From contig CAZWOL010000010.1 of assembly GCA_964635325.1 (NCBI GenBank), positions 1-58,407 of the forward strand: a DNA stretch of 58,407 nt, written 5' to 3'. Source of the stretch: BOG-1112 sp964635325. Lineage in GTDB: Bacteria > Bdellovibrionota_B > Oligoflexia > Oligoflexales > Bog-1112. The notes under the pieces are model-generated. The model searched no databases and was not told where the DNA came from. It saw nothing but the letters and a program-made list of their open reading frames with translations. Both the position numbers and the translations under genes were made by a program. This document shows positions 1 through 7,201 of this stretch, in pieces. How positions within the stretch are numbered: the stretch's first letter is position 1; each line of letters starts with the position of its first letter.

Positions 1-163
1 ATTGGACGTGGCTTCGTGTTGGTGAGAAGTTTGAATATTTACTGGTCATCATCGACCGGCTCTCTATAATGAAATCCTGCACATAGTCGTGCATTTCAGT
101 TCTCTTGACTAGAATTGGCCCATATTCGATCTGTTCTTGTGATTTTCTTTGAAAGACCCCCAT
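1..163 (-). CDS. Unknown protein, 3' part beyond the window edge
   Basis: An open frame starts with ATG at 163 and reads leftward off the window for 54 codons without a stop. A strong Shine-Dalgarno sequence (GAGGAGGG) lies about 8 bases before the ATG, which is the main reason to believe it. The visible residues begin MGVFQRKSQEQIEYGPILVK. I do not recognise the family. It lies left of the 82-bp repeat that bounds element A, so it may belong to a further mobile element or to older chromosome. Confidence 0.45.
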   Translation of the reverse strand, partial: MGVFQRKSQEQIEYGPILVKRTEMHDYVQDFIIESRSMMTSKYSNFSPTRSHVQ

Positions 164-334
164 CGAATAACCCTCCTCAAGAACGTCCAATAGTCCGATG
201 CCAAAAGTCGCCGATATCAGACTCCCTCTAAAATATTCTTCCTTCGGATATTTCTAAACAGGGTTTAAATTTTGCCACCAGAATTGGCGAATCATCCTCT
301 AACAGACTGTTTTTTTAAGAGAATATTGTAGTAT

Positions 335-384
335 CCGTCGTTAGGTTTTCGCTAACGACGGGGACTAACGATGCTCTAACGACG
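335..384. repeat. Cluster of CTAACGA repeats with a perfect hairpin
   Basis: CCGTCGTTAG (335-344) and CTAACGACGG (352-361) form a perfect 10-bp inverted repeat with a 7-base loop. Two further direct CTAACGA copies follow at 365 and 376. The cluster lies 52 bp before the 82-bp repeat at 436, almost the same spacing as the CAACTAC cluster (8261-8310) before the other 82-bp copy at 8360. By analogy it could be an array of integrase arm-type sites at the right end of a third element; that is inference. Confidence 0.4.
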
Positions 385-435
385 AGTCTCGTGAGGCGGT
401 GTGATTTTGAGTGACGAATGGCCAAGGCCTTAGAT

Positions 436-517
436 GACCTCTGCTCTAAGTGTTTGTTTTGATTGACTAGGGTTTTAAGGGAATCTTCTTGAAATCGTTA
501 CGGAAAATGGTGGAGGT
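436..517. repeat. 82-bp direct repeat, left copy (element A attachment site)
   Basis: Matches 8360-8441 at 81 of 82 bases, the difference being T/A in GAATC(T/A)TCTT. The repeat ends in TGGTGGAGGT, which is also the extreme 3' end of the tmRNA gene read from the plus strand. The copies diverge right after this point. An 8-bp inverted repeat, GGTTTCGG (515-522) and CCGAAACC (538-545), sits across the divergence point. The likely role is the integrase crossover region of element A. Confidence 0.65.
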
Positions 518-560
518 TTCGGAGACCGGTTAAATTCCCGAAACCACACCACAATTTTTT

Positions 561-583
561 ACCTCAACTACAAATTACTACCA
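561..583. repeat. Putative integrase arm-type sites, element A left end
   Basis: CCTCAACTAC (562-571) followed by ATTACTACC, just downstream of the integrase stop. The same CCTCAACTAC recurs at 8287-8296 near the other end of element A. Matching short repeats inside both ends are typical of tyrosine-integrase arm sites; the assignment is inference. Confidence 0.4.
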
Positions 584-1674
584 GTCCTAAAATCCAAGAC
601 TTTGGCGGTTTCAAACTTAGGATTATGGAGCCCATCGAGAACGGTGGTGATACCCGTGATATCTATCCCTGCCTTACGCATGTAGATCATCATCGTTTTC
701 ATGTCCTTCCACCCGCCCATCATCATGACTTTTGCGGGTGCTATCCCCTTTGAAAGCATGAGAGTTGCCCATGTTGCTCTCAGATCATGAAACCTGACTT
801 CGGGAAGTCCTATTCCAACGAGAAACTTCCTCAGCTCCCGCGCTTGATCTCCTTTTTCCCACTCACGCATATGCGGTAGAACAAAATTAGAAAAACGCGA
901 TGTTTTCAGCTTCAGCTCCTGCAGGATAGGAACAAGACTCGTGGCAATTTCTACAACTCGGTCGTCACCTGATTTGGTTTCTTTGAACTTGTCCTTATTA
1001 TTCCAAGCACAATTAACCAAGATCTTTCGATCATTCAGGTTCACATTGTCCCAAGTAAGCGCAAAAAGCTCACCGCTTCTCATGCCAGTGTAGAGTGCAG
1101 TTGCCCATATTGGGTACCACGGTGAATTAAGTTCCTTAGCCTTGATTAGCAGTAGCCTGGCTTGTTCTTCTGTAAGAACTTTTTTTATCTTGTCCCCAAC
1201 GCGGAAGGCTAAGCGAGGTGTTGGGTTACGATTGATGTCTCCCTGTGCTAAACAATACTCAAACACCTGCCTAATGAACTTCAACATGGACTGCTTATGG
1301 CTTTGGGAATAATCCGCGTAGTCACAATCGATAAGATCCCTAATGTTCTGGGTTGTAATCTCCGTGACTAAGTTATCTCCCCACCTCTCCAGGGTTCCCG
1401 CGTTCAAGCACTTTTCCGCATTGTAGATGGATTTTTCCGACAGCCCGTTCTCCCGACAACTCTGCAGATATCCCTCAATGGCACTCCTCCATTTTGGTAT
1501 GATCTTCTCCGCAATTCTACGTTCGACATCTGCGATCATTATCCGCAACTTGCGCTTCGCTTCTGCTTCGGTCTTTGCGTGTCTTGTCAGCGTGACGGGT
1601 TGCTCGGTCTTGGGATTTCGTTTGCCATAGCGTACGCGCCATTTTTTCCCAGGTACCACTTCTGTTATACCCAT
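568..1674 (-). CDS. Tyrosine recombinase (phage-type integrase) of element A
   Basis: A 368-residue site-specific recombinase. The catalytic set is visible: Arg199 in YTGMRSGE, Lys234, His296-x-x-Arg299 in HDLRATWATL, Trp322 in the GGWKD box and Tyr331 in MMIYMRKAG. The N-terminal half (about 60-150) looks like a SAM-like core-binding domain, and residues 1-55 resemble the arm-binding domain of P4/HP1-type integrases. It starts with ATG at 1674 behind GAGGAGG, immediately after the stop of the excisionase-like gene, so the two are co-translated. Its 3' end is about 50 bp from the 82-bp repeat it probably recombines. No lesion is seen. Confidence 0.93.
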   Translation of the reverse strand: MGITEVVPGKKWRVRYGKRNPKTEQPVTLTRHAKTEAEAKRKLRIMIADVERRIAEKIIPKWRSAIEGYLQSCRENGLSEKSIYNAEKCLNAGTLERWGDNLVTEITTQNIRDLIDCDYADYSQSHKQSMLKFIRQVFEYCLAQGDINRNPTPRLAFRVGDKIKKVLTEEQARLLLIKAKELNSPWYPIWATALYTGMRSGELFALTWDNVNLNDRKILVNCAWNNKDKFKETKSGDDRVVEIATSLVPILQELKLKTSRFSNFVLPHMREWEKGDQARELRKFLVGIGLPEVRFHDLRATWATLMLSKGIAPAKVMMMGGWKDMKTMMIYMRKAGIDITGITTVLDGLHNPKFETAKVLDFRTGSNL

Positions 1675-1932
1675 TTAATAACCTCCTCTTTTTGATTTCA
1701 TGAGGAGGTCCTGAAGCTCATTCAGTCGGTAACGGTTACTTCTTTCAAGTTTGTAGTAAGGAATCTGGCCGTTTGAACACATGTTCATCAGACGACTTAT
1801 ACTTACTTTAAGAAGTTTTGCTGCTTCACGGCTAGTAAGCCATTGATCAGTTAGATTTTCAAAGAACTGATCTTTCCCTTTATGCAAGGTCGAGAACGCT
1901 TGCACATTACTTGATAATCTTCCACTCGTCAT
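1675..1932 (-). CDS. Excisionase-like helix-turn-helix protein
   Basis: An 85-residue protein with a MerR/AlpA-type winged helix at about residues 30-80. The signature is WLTSREAAKLLKVSISRLMN, then GQIPYYKLERSNRYR for the wing. Small proteins of this kind act as excisionases or directionality factors, or as regulators of the adjacent integrase. It ends directly at the integrase start with no gap. The function is inferred from fold and neighbour. Confidence 0.75.
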   Translation of the reverse strand: MTSGRLSSNVQAFSTLHKGKDQFFENLTDQWLTSREAAKLLKVSISRLMNMCSNGQIPYYKLERSNRYRLNELQDLLMKSKRGGY

Positions 1933-2374
1933 GTATTGCTCTCAGTGCATTAAACTTGGAGGGCACCCGTCAAGTTTATGAAAAGATTACAATCATGTTA
2001 CACGGCGTAACTCCAATCTTTGCCCATTTTTTAATCAACCAATCAATCAACAGCCAATCCTATGAACAACAAGCAAACCTCCTTTATTTTGCCGTTCATT
2101 TCAACTCTGGTTATCCCAAAATCCAATACCTGTGCAGCACTCGCTACTGCGAGCTTTCAAATGAATACATCTGATTTATTGACAGGTTACTTGTAGAGTA
2201 CCGTCTCATAGAGTTTAGAATTGCGCATCAAAAATTTGCTATGGAACAGGACTACAAAGTAATCGCTTCAGAAGCCTGAGATCGCTGGCGATTTCTCTTG
2301 GTAACGCGTCTGCCTCTGAACTTTTTAATGTATTGTAAAGACATGCCGAAGACCCCTGGTGATAGGGGGGATTT
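1933..2374. other. Non-coding stretch upstream of the excisionase-like gene
   Basis: I see no convincing gene here; the open frame at 1911-2174 has no ribosome binding site and low-complexity composition. A short hairpin CTCGC-TACT-GCGAG lies at 2140-2153, and an imperfect palindrome sits near 2278-2300. The region separates two diverging genes and probably holds both promoters and the excision control sites. Confidence 0.4.
2353..2370 (+). promoter_or_regulatory. Small hairpin over a ribosome binding site
   Basis: CCCC (2353-2356) can pair with GGGG (2365-2368) of the run GGGGGG, the apparent Shine-Dalgarno sequence of the gene starting at 2375. This could limit translation. The stem is only four G-C pairs, so the effect is uncertain. 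Confidence 0.25.
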
Positions 2375-2893
2375 ATGGCTTTAACGAAACAAAATGTTGA
2401 AGATGTTTCCGATGCAATGTGGTTATCGCAAAAGAGTTATGCTGGGTCACATCGAAAGAACATGAGGCACTTAGGTGGTAAGAACGTTTTTTTTGCGATT
2501 TCTCGAAACCTGCAGGTCAAAGGCACTCATGAAATTGAAGGTTCAGTGACTTGGGGAAGTAGTGGCTTTGACTTTTACTACAAGTTAGATAAAGCTTCGA
2601 CGCGCATATCAACAAGTAAAATCAATCCACACAATGCTTCCATACAATTAAATGCTGCTCAACAAGCCGAAGTAGTAGAGACAATCTTGTCAGAAGCCAA
2701 TCAAAATCTTAGGAGCGTGCCATCAGGAAAACCAAATTATCTTAAGCCGTGCGTGAAAGCGATGCCTCTGCATAAAAAATTCAAGATTCAAACAACCGCA
2801 CTTGCGATGCTGAACAATCAAAGCTGCTTTACCAACGACTTTATTGTCTTTATTCTAAAAAACCACAATCAAGGTTTGTGTTGCTCAAATTAA
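2375..2893 (+). CDS. Unknown protein (172 aa)
   Basis: I do not recognise this protein. It starts with ATG behind a G-rich Shine-Dalgarno sequence, has mixed hydrophilic composition and no signal peptide or membrane segment. The region EIEGSVTWGSSGFDFYYKLD suggests beta strands. Its 3' end overlaps the end of the opposite-strand gene 2850-3122 by 44 bp. It is probably element A cargo next to the replication gene. Confidence 0.55.
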   Translation: MALTKQNVEDVSDAMWLSQKSYAGSHRKNMRHLGGKNVFFAISRNLQVKGTHEIEGSVTWGSSGFDFYYKLDKASTRISTSKINPHNASIQLNAAQQAEVVETILSEANQNLRSVPSGKPNYLKPCVKAMPLHKKFKIQTTALAMLNNQSCFTNDFIVFILKNHNQGLCCSN

Positions 2894-3122
2894 GGATGCG
2901 AAGCAAGTCGGAGCCCTGATGAAACCTAGGGGTAGATATGGATAATCGACCACGTCCACAATCGCAAGGCACTTTAGCCTCAACCCCGATATGATTCTGT
3001 GAAACCCACCCTTGGATTTCTTCAACAGTTTTCCCACATGTACATTGAAGCTGCTCTCTGAAGTAAAGGTCTGGGCATAGTTGCCTGAGTTTATTTTCTT
3101 TTTTCGAATCAAGATAAATCAA
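2850..3122 (-). CDS. Small protein with paired CxC motifs
   Basis: A 90-residue frame starting at TTG 3122. It has two Cys pairs, CTCGK (about 28-30) and CDCGRG (about 53-55), which could form a four-Cys zinc site. No clear Shine-Dalgarno sequence precedes the TTG, and another frame is open over the same DNA, so the call is tentative. It follows the rep gene on the same strand. Confidence 0.35.
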   Translation of the reverse strand: MIYLDSKKENKLRQLCPDLYFREQLQCTCGKTVEEIQGWVSQNHIGVEAKVPCDCGRGRLSISTPRFHQGSDLLRILNLSNTNLDCGFLE

Positions 3123-3193
3123 GTCGGTCTCTTTTTTCAGAATGGAGTAGAGCGTCCGGTTACTTTTATCACGTCTACTTATCCTTTACGCGG

Positions 3194-4093
3194 TCATTTT
3201 TTGGGAAATTGATTTCCCATGGCGATTTTTTTGAAGTGTACCAGCACCGACGATCTCTTTGGTGTCCACGTAAGAAGATCCTTTGCCGCTAGCCCATCAA
3301 GATGCTTGTGTAAAAATTTAGCAAATCGCGAGGGCCTGCTATTCCAAGAAAGCGCCGATCGTAATTCATCCAAAGACTTTTCAACCCACGGCGCGTCACC
3401 GACAGTCGTGCTGAAAAGATGCTGGTATATCGCCAGTGCTTTGTCATCAAGCCCGAGCCGAAGAATGCTGCTTAAGAACACTGAAACATATTGAGTATTG
3501 ATATTCTCCACGACCATCGGGTGGAATTGCAGTCGGTGGAAGCTCTCTGGCTGGCGGGAGTTTCTAGGATTGCTCTTAACAAGCTTAAGCTTTCGATAAC
3601 GACCGACCCCGCTTCCTTCCTCAGACCGCCATTTGATCGTTCGGATGATGATTGGACCATGGAACGTATCGCAAACTCCGTTAGCCTTATTCCATGCGCT
3701 AAATTCCAAATGGCACGCTGCATATCGAAGGATAGTATCTTTGACAGTCTTCACCGCACCTCGGTTGGTGGGGTCTTTCCCGCTAAGTTTAACGATCTGG
3801 CTTAGCGTGAACGACAAAAAGCCTTGCCGTTTTTCATCACTCTCCGGCTGGTCGGCAAAAAGAGCAAGCATCACGTTGAGGTATTTGAGATGCTCAGTGG
3901 TCGGCAGTGGCGTCCGCCCAGATGGCATCATCTTGAAGCTGACTCCTTTCCAACGATAGACAATTTCTTTTAGAGTCGTTGCTGATTTCGGATGGAGTGT
4001 GTAGATCGGAACTCCAAGGAGGTTTCGCTCCAACATAAAAGTCGATGAGGGCTCTTTTGCGACCGATAAATCTGAATTTTGGCTATAAAACAC
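3194..4093 (-). CDS. RepA-like plasmid replication initiator
   Basis: A 299-residue protein starting at GTG 4093 behind GAGGAG. The pattern suggests tandem winged helices as in plasmid initiators: an N-terminal block with SFTLSQIVKLSGKDPTNRG, and a C-terminal block with SLDELRSALSW...FAKFLHKHLDGLAAKDLL ending in a basic beta hairpin. The AT-rich region with long repeats and palindromes directly upstream is the arrangement expected for an origin next to its initiator. The first long repeat lies in the rep promoter region, so autoregulation is plausible. The family assignment is by pattern only; another winged-helix DNA-binding protein is possible. Confidence 0.5.
   Translation of the reverse strand: MFYSQNSDLSVAKEPSSTFMLERNLLGVPIYTLHPKSATTLKEIVYRWKGVSFKMMPSGRTPLPTTEHLKYLNVMLALFADQPESDEKRQGFLSFTLSQIVKLSGKDPTNRGAVKTVKDTILRYAACHLEFSAWNKANGVCDTFHGPIIIRTIKWRSEEGSGVGRYRKLKLVKSNPRNSRQPESFHRLQFHPMVVENINTQYVSVFLSSILRLGLDDKALAIYQHLFSTTVGDAPWVEKSLDELRSALSWNSRPSRFAKFLHKHLDGLAAKDLLTWTPKRSSVLVHFKKIAMGNQFPKK
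3202..3219. repeat. 18-bp palindrome P1
   Basis: TGGGAAATTGATTTCCCA, nearly perfectly self-complementary, lying inside the 3' end of the rep gene where it encodes the final GNQFPKK. Its exact reverse complement is P3 (5102-5119), and P2 (4584-4601) differs at one base. Possible binding site for the initiator or for a partition or resolution protein. Confidence 0.5.
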
Positions 4094-4114
4094 TTCTCTC
4101 CTCTTTTACACGTC

Positions 4115-4271
4115 ACACTAAGCCACAAAAATTAATTTTCATCATTTTTTTTTGTAACTCTATCGCCGATCCAATGGTTTTTTAGTAGGTGCCCTGATAT
4201 CAACACCTTAGCACCTGGGAGCAATTTCCAAAATTAATAATTCCCATAATTTTATTAATAATTATTTTTTT
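4115..4271. repeat. Long imperfect repeat R1 (origin-like region)
   Basis: First of three related AT-rich units, each with a TTTTTTTGTAACT block, then GCCGATCCAATGG or close variants, GTGCCCTGATATCAA with the palindrome TGATATCA, a CTTAGC box, and an AT-only tail with TTATTAATAATT. R1 is just upstream of the rep start, so it also covers the rep promoter. TGATATCA is at 4195-4202. Confidence 0.6.
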
Positions 4272-4425
4272 GACCGAAAGATCAGACACAACAGCCAAAT
4301 CAGAATGTGACCGCTGCGGAAAACCGTGGATCGAAACCACCGAACCGATCATTGAGTACTATGGATGTCTTAGGAAGTTTTGCGTGGCTTGTTTTAGCGG
4401 TATGGTACAGAAAAAGCCCGGATAA
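4270..4425 (+). CDS. Possible 51-aa zinc-finger protein
   Basis: An open frame of 51 residues from TTG 4270 with a clear metal-binding look: C13-D-R-C16 followed by C33 and C38-V-A-C41, ending in a basic tail. The residues between the Cys pairs (GKPWIETTEPIIEYYGCLRK) look like a real protein. No Shine-Dalgarno sequence precedes the TTG. It is either a small zinc-ribbon gene of the replicon or the remnant of one. Confidence 0.35.
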   Translation: MTERSDTTAKSECDRCGKPWIETTEPIIEYYGCLRKFCVACFSGMVQKKPG

Positions 4426-4583
4426 ATCCCTCAAACTTTTAGACGGTAGACCAGGGAATCACTTCCTTAGCCCCCGATTCCAACCCATCTTACCCTGTTT
4501 AGGCAGACTCATCGCTTTGCAGGATAGCAGCCCCTGATCCGCCGCCTTGGTTTCCGTAAGATCGCTTATTCATCCGCTGCAAA

Positions 4584-4601
4584 TGTGAAATTGATTTCCC
4601 A
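4584..4601. repeat. 18-bp palindrome P2
   Basis: TGTGAAATTGATTTCCCA, one base different from P1. It lies between long repeats R1 and R2. Confidence 0.45.
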
Positions 4602-4618
4602 TTTTCCCTTGCTTCCCA

Positions 4619-4795
4619 ATGCCGCTTTCGACCTCTGTTAGTAGACTATCCAAGTCGGAACATACGTGGAGTGATGCAAAAGAGGTGTTAAATGCACAGC
4701 CGCTTTTCTTCTTGCTCGATCCGGATCAAAGTAACTCACCTTCATCGGATCAAGTTTTCGAAGAGGCGTTCGAGCCAATCACTGCCGTTGCATGA
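4619..4795 (+). CDS. Possible small acidic protein (58 aa)
   Basis: ATG 4619 opens 58 codons with a plausible composition (N-terminal MPLSTSVSRLSKSEHTW, C-terminal acidic FEEAFEPITAVA). No ribosome binding site is visible, and it sits between the origin-like repeats. I do not recognise it, and it may be chance. Confidence 0.2.
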   Translation: MPLSTSVSRLSKSEHTWSDAKEVLNAQPLFFLLDPDQSNSPSSDQVFEEAFEPITAVA

Positions 4796-4852
4796 TCCGC
4801 AAGGAATACTCTGCCCCTCTCTTCGGTGTCTTTTCCCAGCATTTACATTTTC

Positions 4853-4979
4853 CCAATTTTTTTTGTAACTCTGTCGCCGATCCGATGGTTTTTTGGCCGG
4901 TGCCCTGATATCAATACCTTAGCGCAAAAATCGAGTTTTCGAAGTTACAAATTTTTGTAAAATTAATATTAATTTTTTT
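4853..4979. repeat. Long imperfect repeat R2 (origin-like region)
   Basis: Second copy of the unit described for R1, lacking the leftmost ACACTAAGCC part. The core GTCGCCGATCCGATGG is followed by GGTGCCCTGATATCAATACC, with TGATATCA at 4906-4913, and an AT tail. Confidence 0.6.
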
Positions 4980-5101
4980 CGGGGATAGGAGGATAACCGA
5001 ACCAGATTCTGGATTACTATTTATCTCAAACATGGACACGTGCCCTGAGGAATCCAACTAACAATTTTTGTGATTTTCTCATGAGTCTGTATATCCCATT
5101 T

Positions 5102-5119
5102 TGGGAAATCAATTTCCCA
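5102..5119. repeat. 18-bp palindrome P3
   Basis: TGGGAAATCAATTTCCCA, the exact reverse complement of P1. It lies between R2 and R3. Confidence 0.5.
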
Positions 5120-5221
5120 AACTTAGTCTCAGCCAAAAACTAAAAAGGGAGCAGATTATCGCTGAAATTTTGATCTATTTATCATGTAAAAGTAAACTCA
5201 GCAGAATTCTCTTAGGCGGTA

Positions 5222-5378
5222 ACACTAAGCCATAAAAATTAATTTTCATCATTTTTTTTGTAACTTTATCGCTGATCCAATGTTGATTTGGCAGGTGCCC
5301 TGATATCAATCCCTTAGCGCCAGAATCGAGTTTCCGAAATTACAAAATTTCATAATGTTATTAATAATTTTATTTTTT
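5222..5378. repeat. Long imperfect repeat R3 (origin-like region)
   Basis: Third copy, closest to R1: both begin ACACTAAGCC, continue through AAATTAATTTTCATC and end in ATTAATAATT. TGATATCA is at 5301-5308. Together with R1 and R2 it makes the 4.1-5.4 kb stretch the best candidate for the element A origin. Confidence 0.6.
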
Positions 5379-5436
5379 GGGTGATTGGATGATAGTCCAA
5401 AACAGTGCTGGAATCCACAAATTGCCGGGAGATAAG

Positions 5437-5674
5437 ATGGGAGCCTGCGGTTTATTCATCGGAGCTGGGGCTTCCTATGAAGCTGCAATGCATTGGTCGG
5501 GGAGCTGATGAACGAACTTCGTCGCTGCTTAAATAGAGAGGCAAATTATGCGGTTAGATGAAGTAATCCTGTATTAACAGGAGATTATAACGAGGAAAGT
5601 GTTGGTCGGTAGTTAATGAAGAAACTAAAGAGCTTCCAGATGATTCCGAAGACTATGTAACCCATATAATTTAA
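5437..5674 (+). pseudogene. Decayed SIR2-like gene remnant
   Basis: ATG 5437 (behind GGGAGAT) encodes MGACGLFIGAGASYEAAMHW and then stops. The adjacent frame continues as VGELMNELRRCLNR from about 5504. Joined, FIGAGASYEAxM-x-VGELMNELRR matches the N-terminal nucleotide-binding start of SIR2-type NAD hydrolases (GAGAS motif). A further out-of-frame piece ends ELPDDSEDYVTHII at 5674. At least two frameshifts and a large deletion have removed the catalytic core. SIR2 proteins are frequent in phage-defence loci, which agrees with the genes that follow. Confidence 0.6.
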
Positions 5675-5703
5675 CCCATTCTATATTTCAGAGGAAAAGC
5701 GAC

Positions 5704-6459
5704 GTGACATCAGAAGAATACCTGGGAGACCTTCTTAGGAAATATCGAGCTAACCCGAATGCACATCAAAGTGCTGATGTAGTTGTTCCATACATTCGCA
5801 CATGGGCATCGAACAACAGCCTACCAATAGAAGGTATTTTCTATTCTGGTTCATATGCAAAGGGAACCGCTACGAGCTTATCTTCGGATATAGATCTTTT
5901 CATATCCATTGGATCAAGTTGTCAAGCATCACTGAAAGACATCTATGACAGCCTTGCCGCTTACATGACAACGCTGATATCAATCCGAAAACAAAATGTT
6001 TCAATCAGAATCAACAACAATGGAGTTAATATCGACCTTGTTCCTGCAAAAAAGCATCCTGGTAACACCAATGATCATAGCCTCTATAAGTTAAAACAGG
6101 ATAGTTGGATAAAAACTAATGTATCAGCTCACATTAACCTCATTTCAAAATCTATACGCAAAAATGAGATCAAGTTAGTAAAGATTTGGCGAGACCTTCA
6201 TGGCCTTGAGATGTCTTCTATTTTGCTAGAGCTGCTTGTTATCGATGCGTTGAATGGGAAGCTACAAGGTCAGGTCGAACAAAACTTCTTAACAGCATTA
6301 ACATACCTACAAAACCGTATAGAAACTGTTAGAACTATGGATCCAGCTAATACAAACAATGTCCTTTCTGATGATCTCACAACGGCTGATAAGAAAAAAA
6401 TCTCGTTTAAGGCAGCAAATGCGTTGTCCGCCAAGTACTGGTCGGAGGTTGTTTGGTGA
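5704..6459 (+). CDS. Nucleotidyltransferase (OAS/CD-NTase-like)
   Basis: A 251-residue polymerase-beta-fold nucleotidyltransferase. GSYAKGT (49-55) is the GS motif, D62 and D64 in SSDIDLF are the metal-binding pair, and D111 in VNIDLVP is the third carboxylate, so the active site looks intact. The helix LVKIWRDLHGLEMSSILLELL resembles the C-terminal helical domain of OAS/CD-NTase and class I CCA-adding enzymes. It overlaps the next gene by 4 bp. Candidate activities are second-messenger synthesis or tRNA/protein nucleotidylation in defence; the sequence alone does not decide. Confidence 0.75.
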   Translation: MTSEEYLGDLLRKYRANPNAHQSADVVVPYIRTWASNNSLPIEGIFYSGSYAKGTATSLSSDIDLFISIGSSCQASLKDIYDSLAAYMTTLISIRKQNVSIRINNNGVNIDLVPAKKHPGNTNDHSLYKLKQDSWIKTNVSAHINLISKSIRKNEIKLVKIWRDLHGLEMSSILLELLVIDALNGKLQGQVEQNFLTALTYLQNRIETVRTMDPANTNNVLSDDLTTADKKKISFKAANALSAKYWSEVVW

Positions 6460-7187
6460 AAAATGGAAAAAGTAGCGATACACAGTTGAGAGATTTATTT
6501 CTCGGTTTGCAAAAGGAGCTCAAAGCGAAGCTGGAAAGCGGAGCGAATGCGATAGGTCATCCAGGGATGAAAGGCAACAATTCCGAAGTGAATTGGCTTG
6601 AAATGCTCAACACCTACCTCCCGCGTAGATATCATGCCGAGAGCGCTGTCATTGTCGATGCTGATGGTAACGTCAGCGACCAAATTGATATTGTCATATT
6701 CGATGCACAGTTTACGCCACCACTGTTTCAAAGCGGAGGTGTGAGGTTCATAACAGCTGAAAGTGTTTATGCTGTTCTTGAGGTTAAGCAAGATCTCTCT
6801 AAGGATCATCTCAACTATGCTGCTGATAAGGCACAATCAGTTCGAAGCTTAAAGCGAACGAGTGTCGAAATAAACCATGCAGGTGGTAAATTTGGTCCAA
6901 AGGAGCCCCATCATATCTTGGCAGGGATTCTGACACTTCGAACTTCCTGGCAATCCAACTTGAATGAGCGCCTACAAAAAAACTGCCATATTGGTGACGC
7001 TAAAAAGCAGATTGATTTTGGATGTTGTTTAGAAGTCGGTGCTTTTGATATCTACGATGATGGGAAGGTCAAAGTATCAAGCTCCGAAATTGCTTTGGCC
7101 TCTTTCTTCTGGACGATGCTCGCCCAATTGCAGACTATTGGAACGGTACCGGCAATAGACATAAGAGCTTATACACGGAAAATTTGA
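6456..7187 (+). CDS. DUF6602-family nuclease-like protein
   Basis: About 244 residues. The middle part, SDQIDIVIFDAQFTPPLFQ...AESVYAVLEVKQDLSK, is the DUF6602 signature, with D-I-V (about 78-80) and the E-V-K of AVLEVKQ arranged like a PD-(D/E)XK nuclease core. Start: GTG 6456 is preferred over TTG 6453 because GGAGG at 6444 is then 7 bases away and the GTGA overlap with the upstream stop is typical of coupling. It works with the nucleotidyltransferase as a two-gene unit; a toxin or effector nuclease role is inference. Confidence 0.7.
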   Translation: MKNGKSSDTQLRDLFLGLQKELKAKLESGANAIGHPGMKGNNSEVNWLEMLNTYLPRRYHAESAVIVDADGNVSDQIDIVIFDAQFTPPLFQSGGVRFITAESVYAVLEVKQDLSKDHLNYAADKAQSVRSLKRTSVEINHAGGKFGPKEPHHILAGILTLRTSWQSNLNERLQKNCHIGDAKKQIDFGCCLEVGAFDIYDDGKVKVSSSEIALASFFWTMLAQLQTIGTVPAIDIRAYTRKI

Positions 7188-7201
7188 ATCACGCATTGGT
7201 A

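Noticed and set aside
335..384. CRISPR-like repeats
   Set aside because: Units are 7-10 bp with 4-6 bp gaps and no cas genes nearby; too short for a CRISPR array.
508..545. tRNA-like 3' end with hairpin
   Set aside because: TGGTGGAGGT resembles an acceptor end, but the following sequence folds as a simple 8-bp hairpin with no T-arm or anticodon arm; it is an att remnant.
1911..2174. 87-codon plus-strand open frame
   Set aside because: No ribosome binding site, odd composition (runs of Asn/Gln/Ser), and it overlaps the excisionase-like gene start and its likely control region.
3219..3959. Several plus-strand open frames opposite the rep gene
   Set aside because: They are mirror frames of the RepA-like gene, which has a proper start signal and domain pattern.
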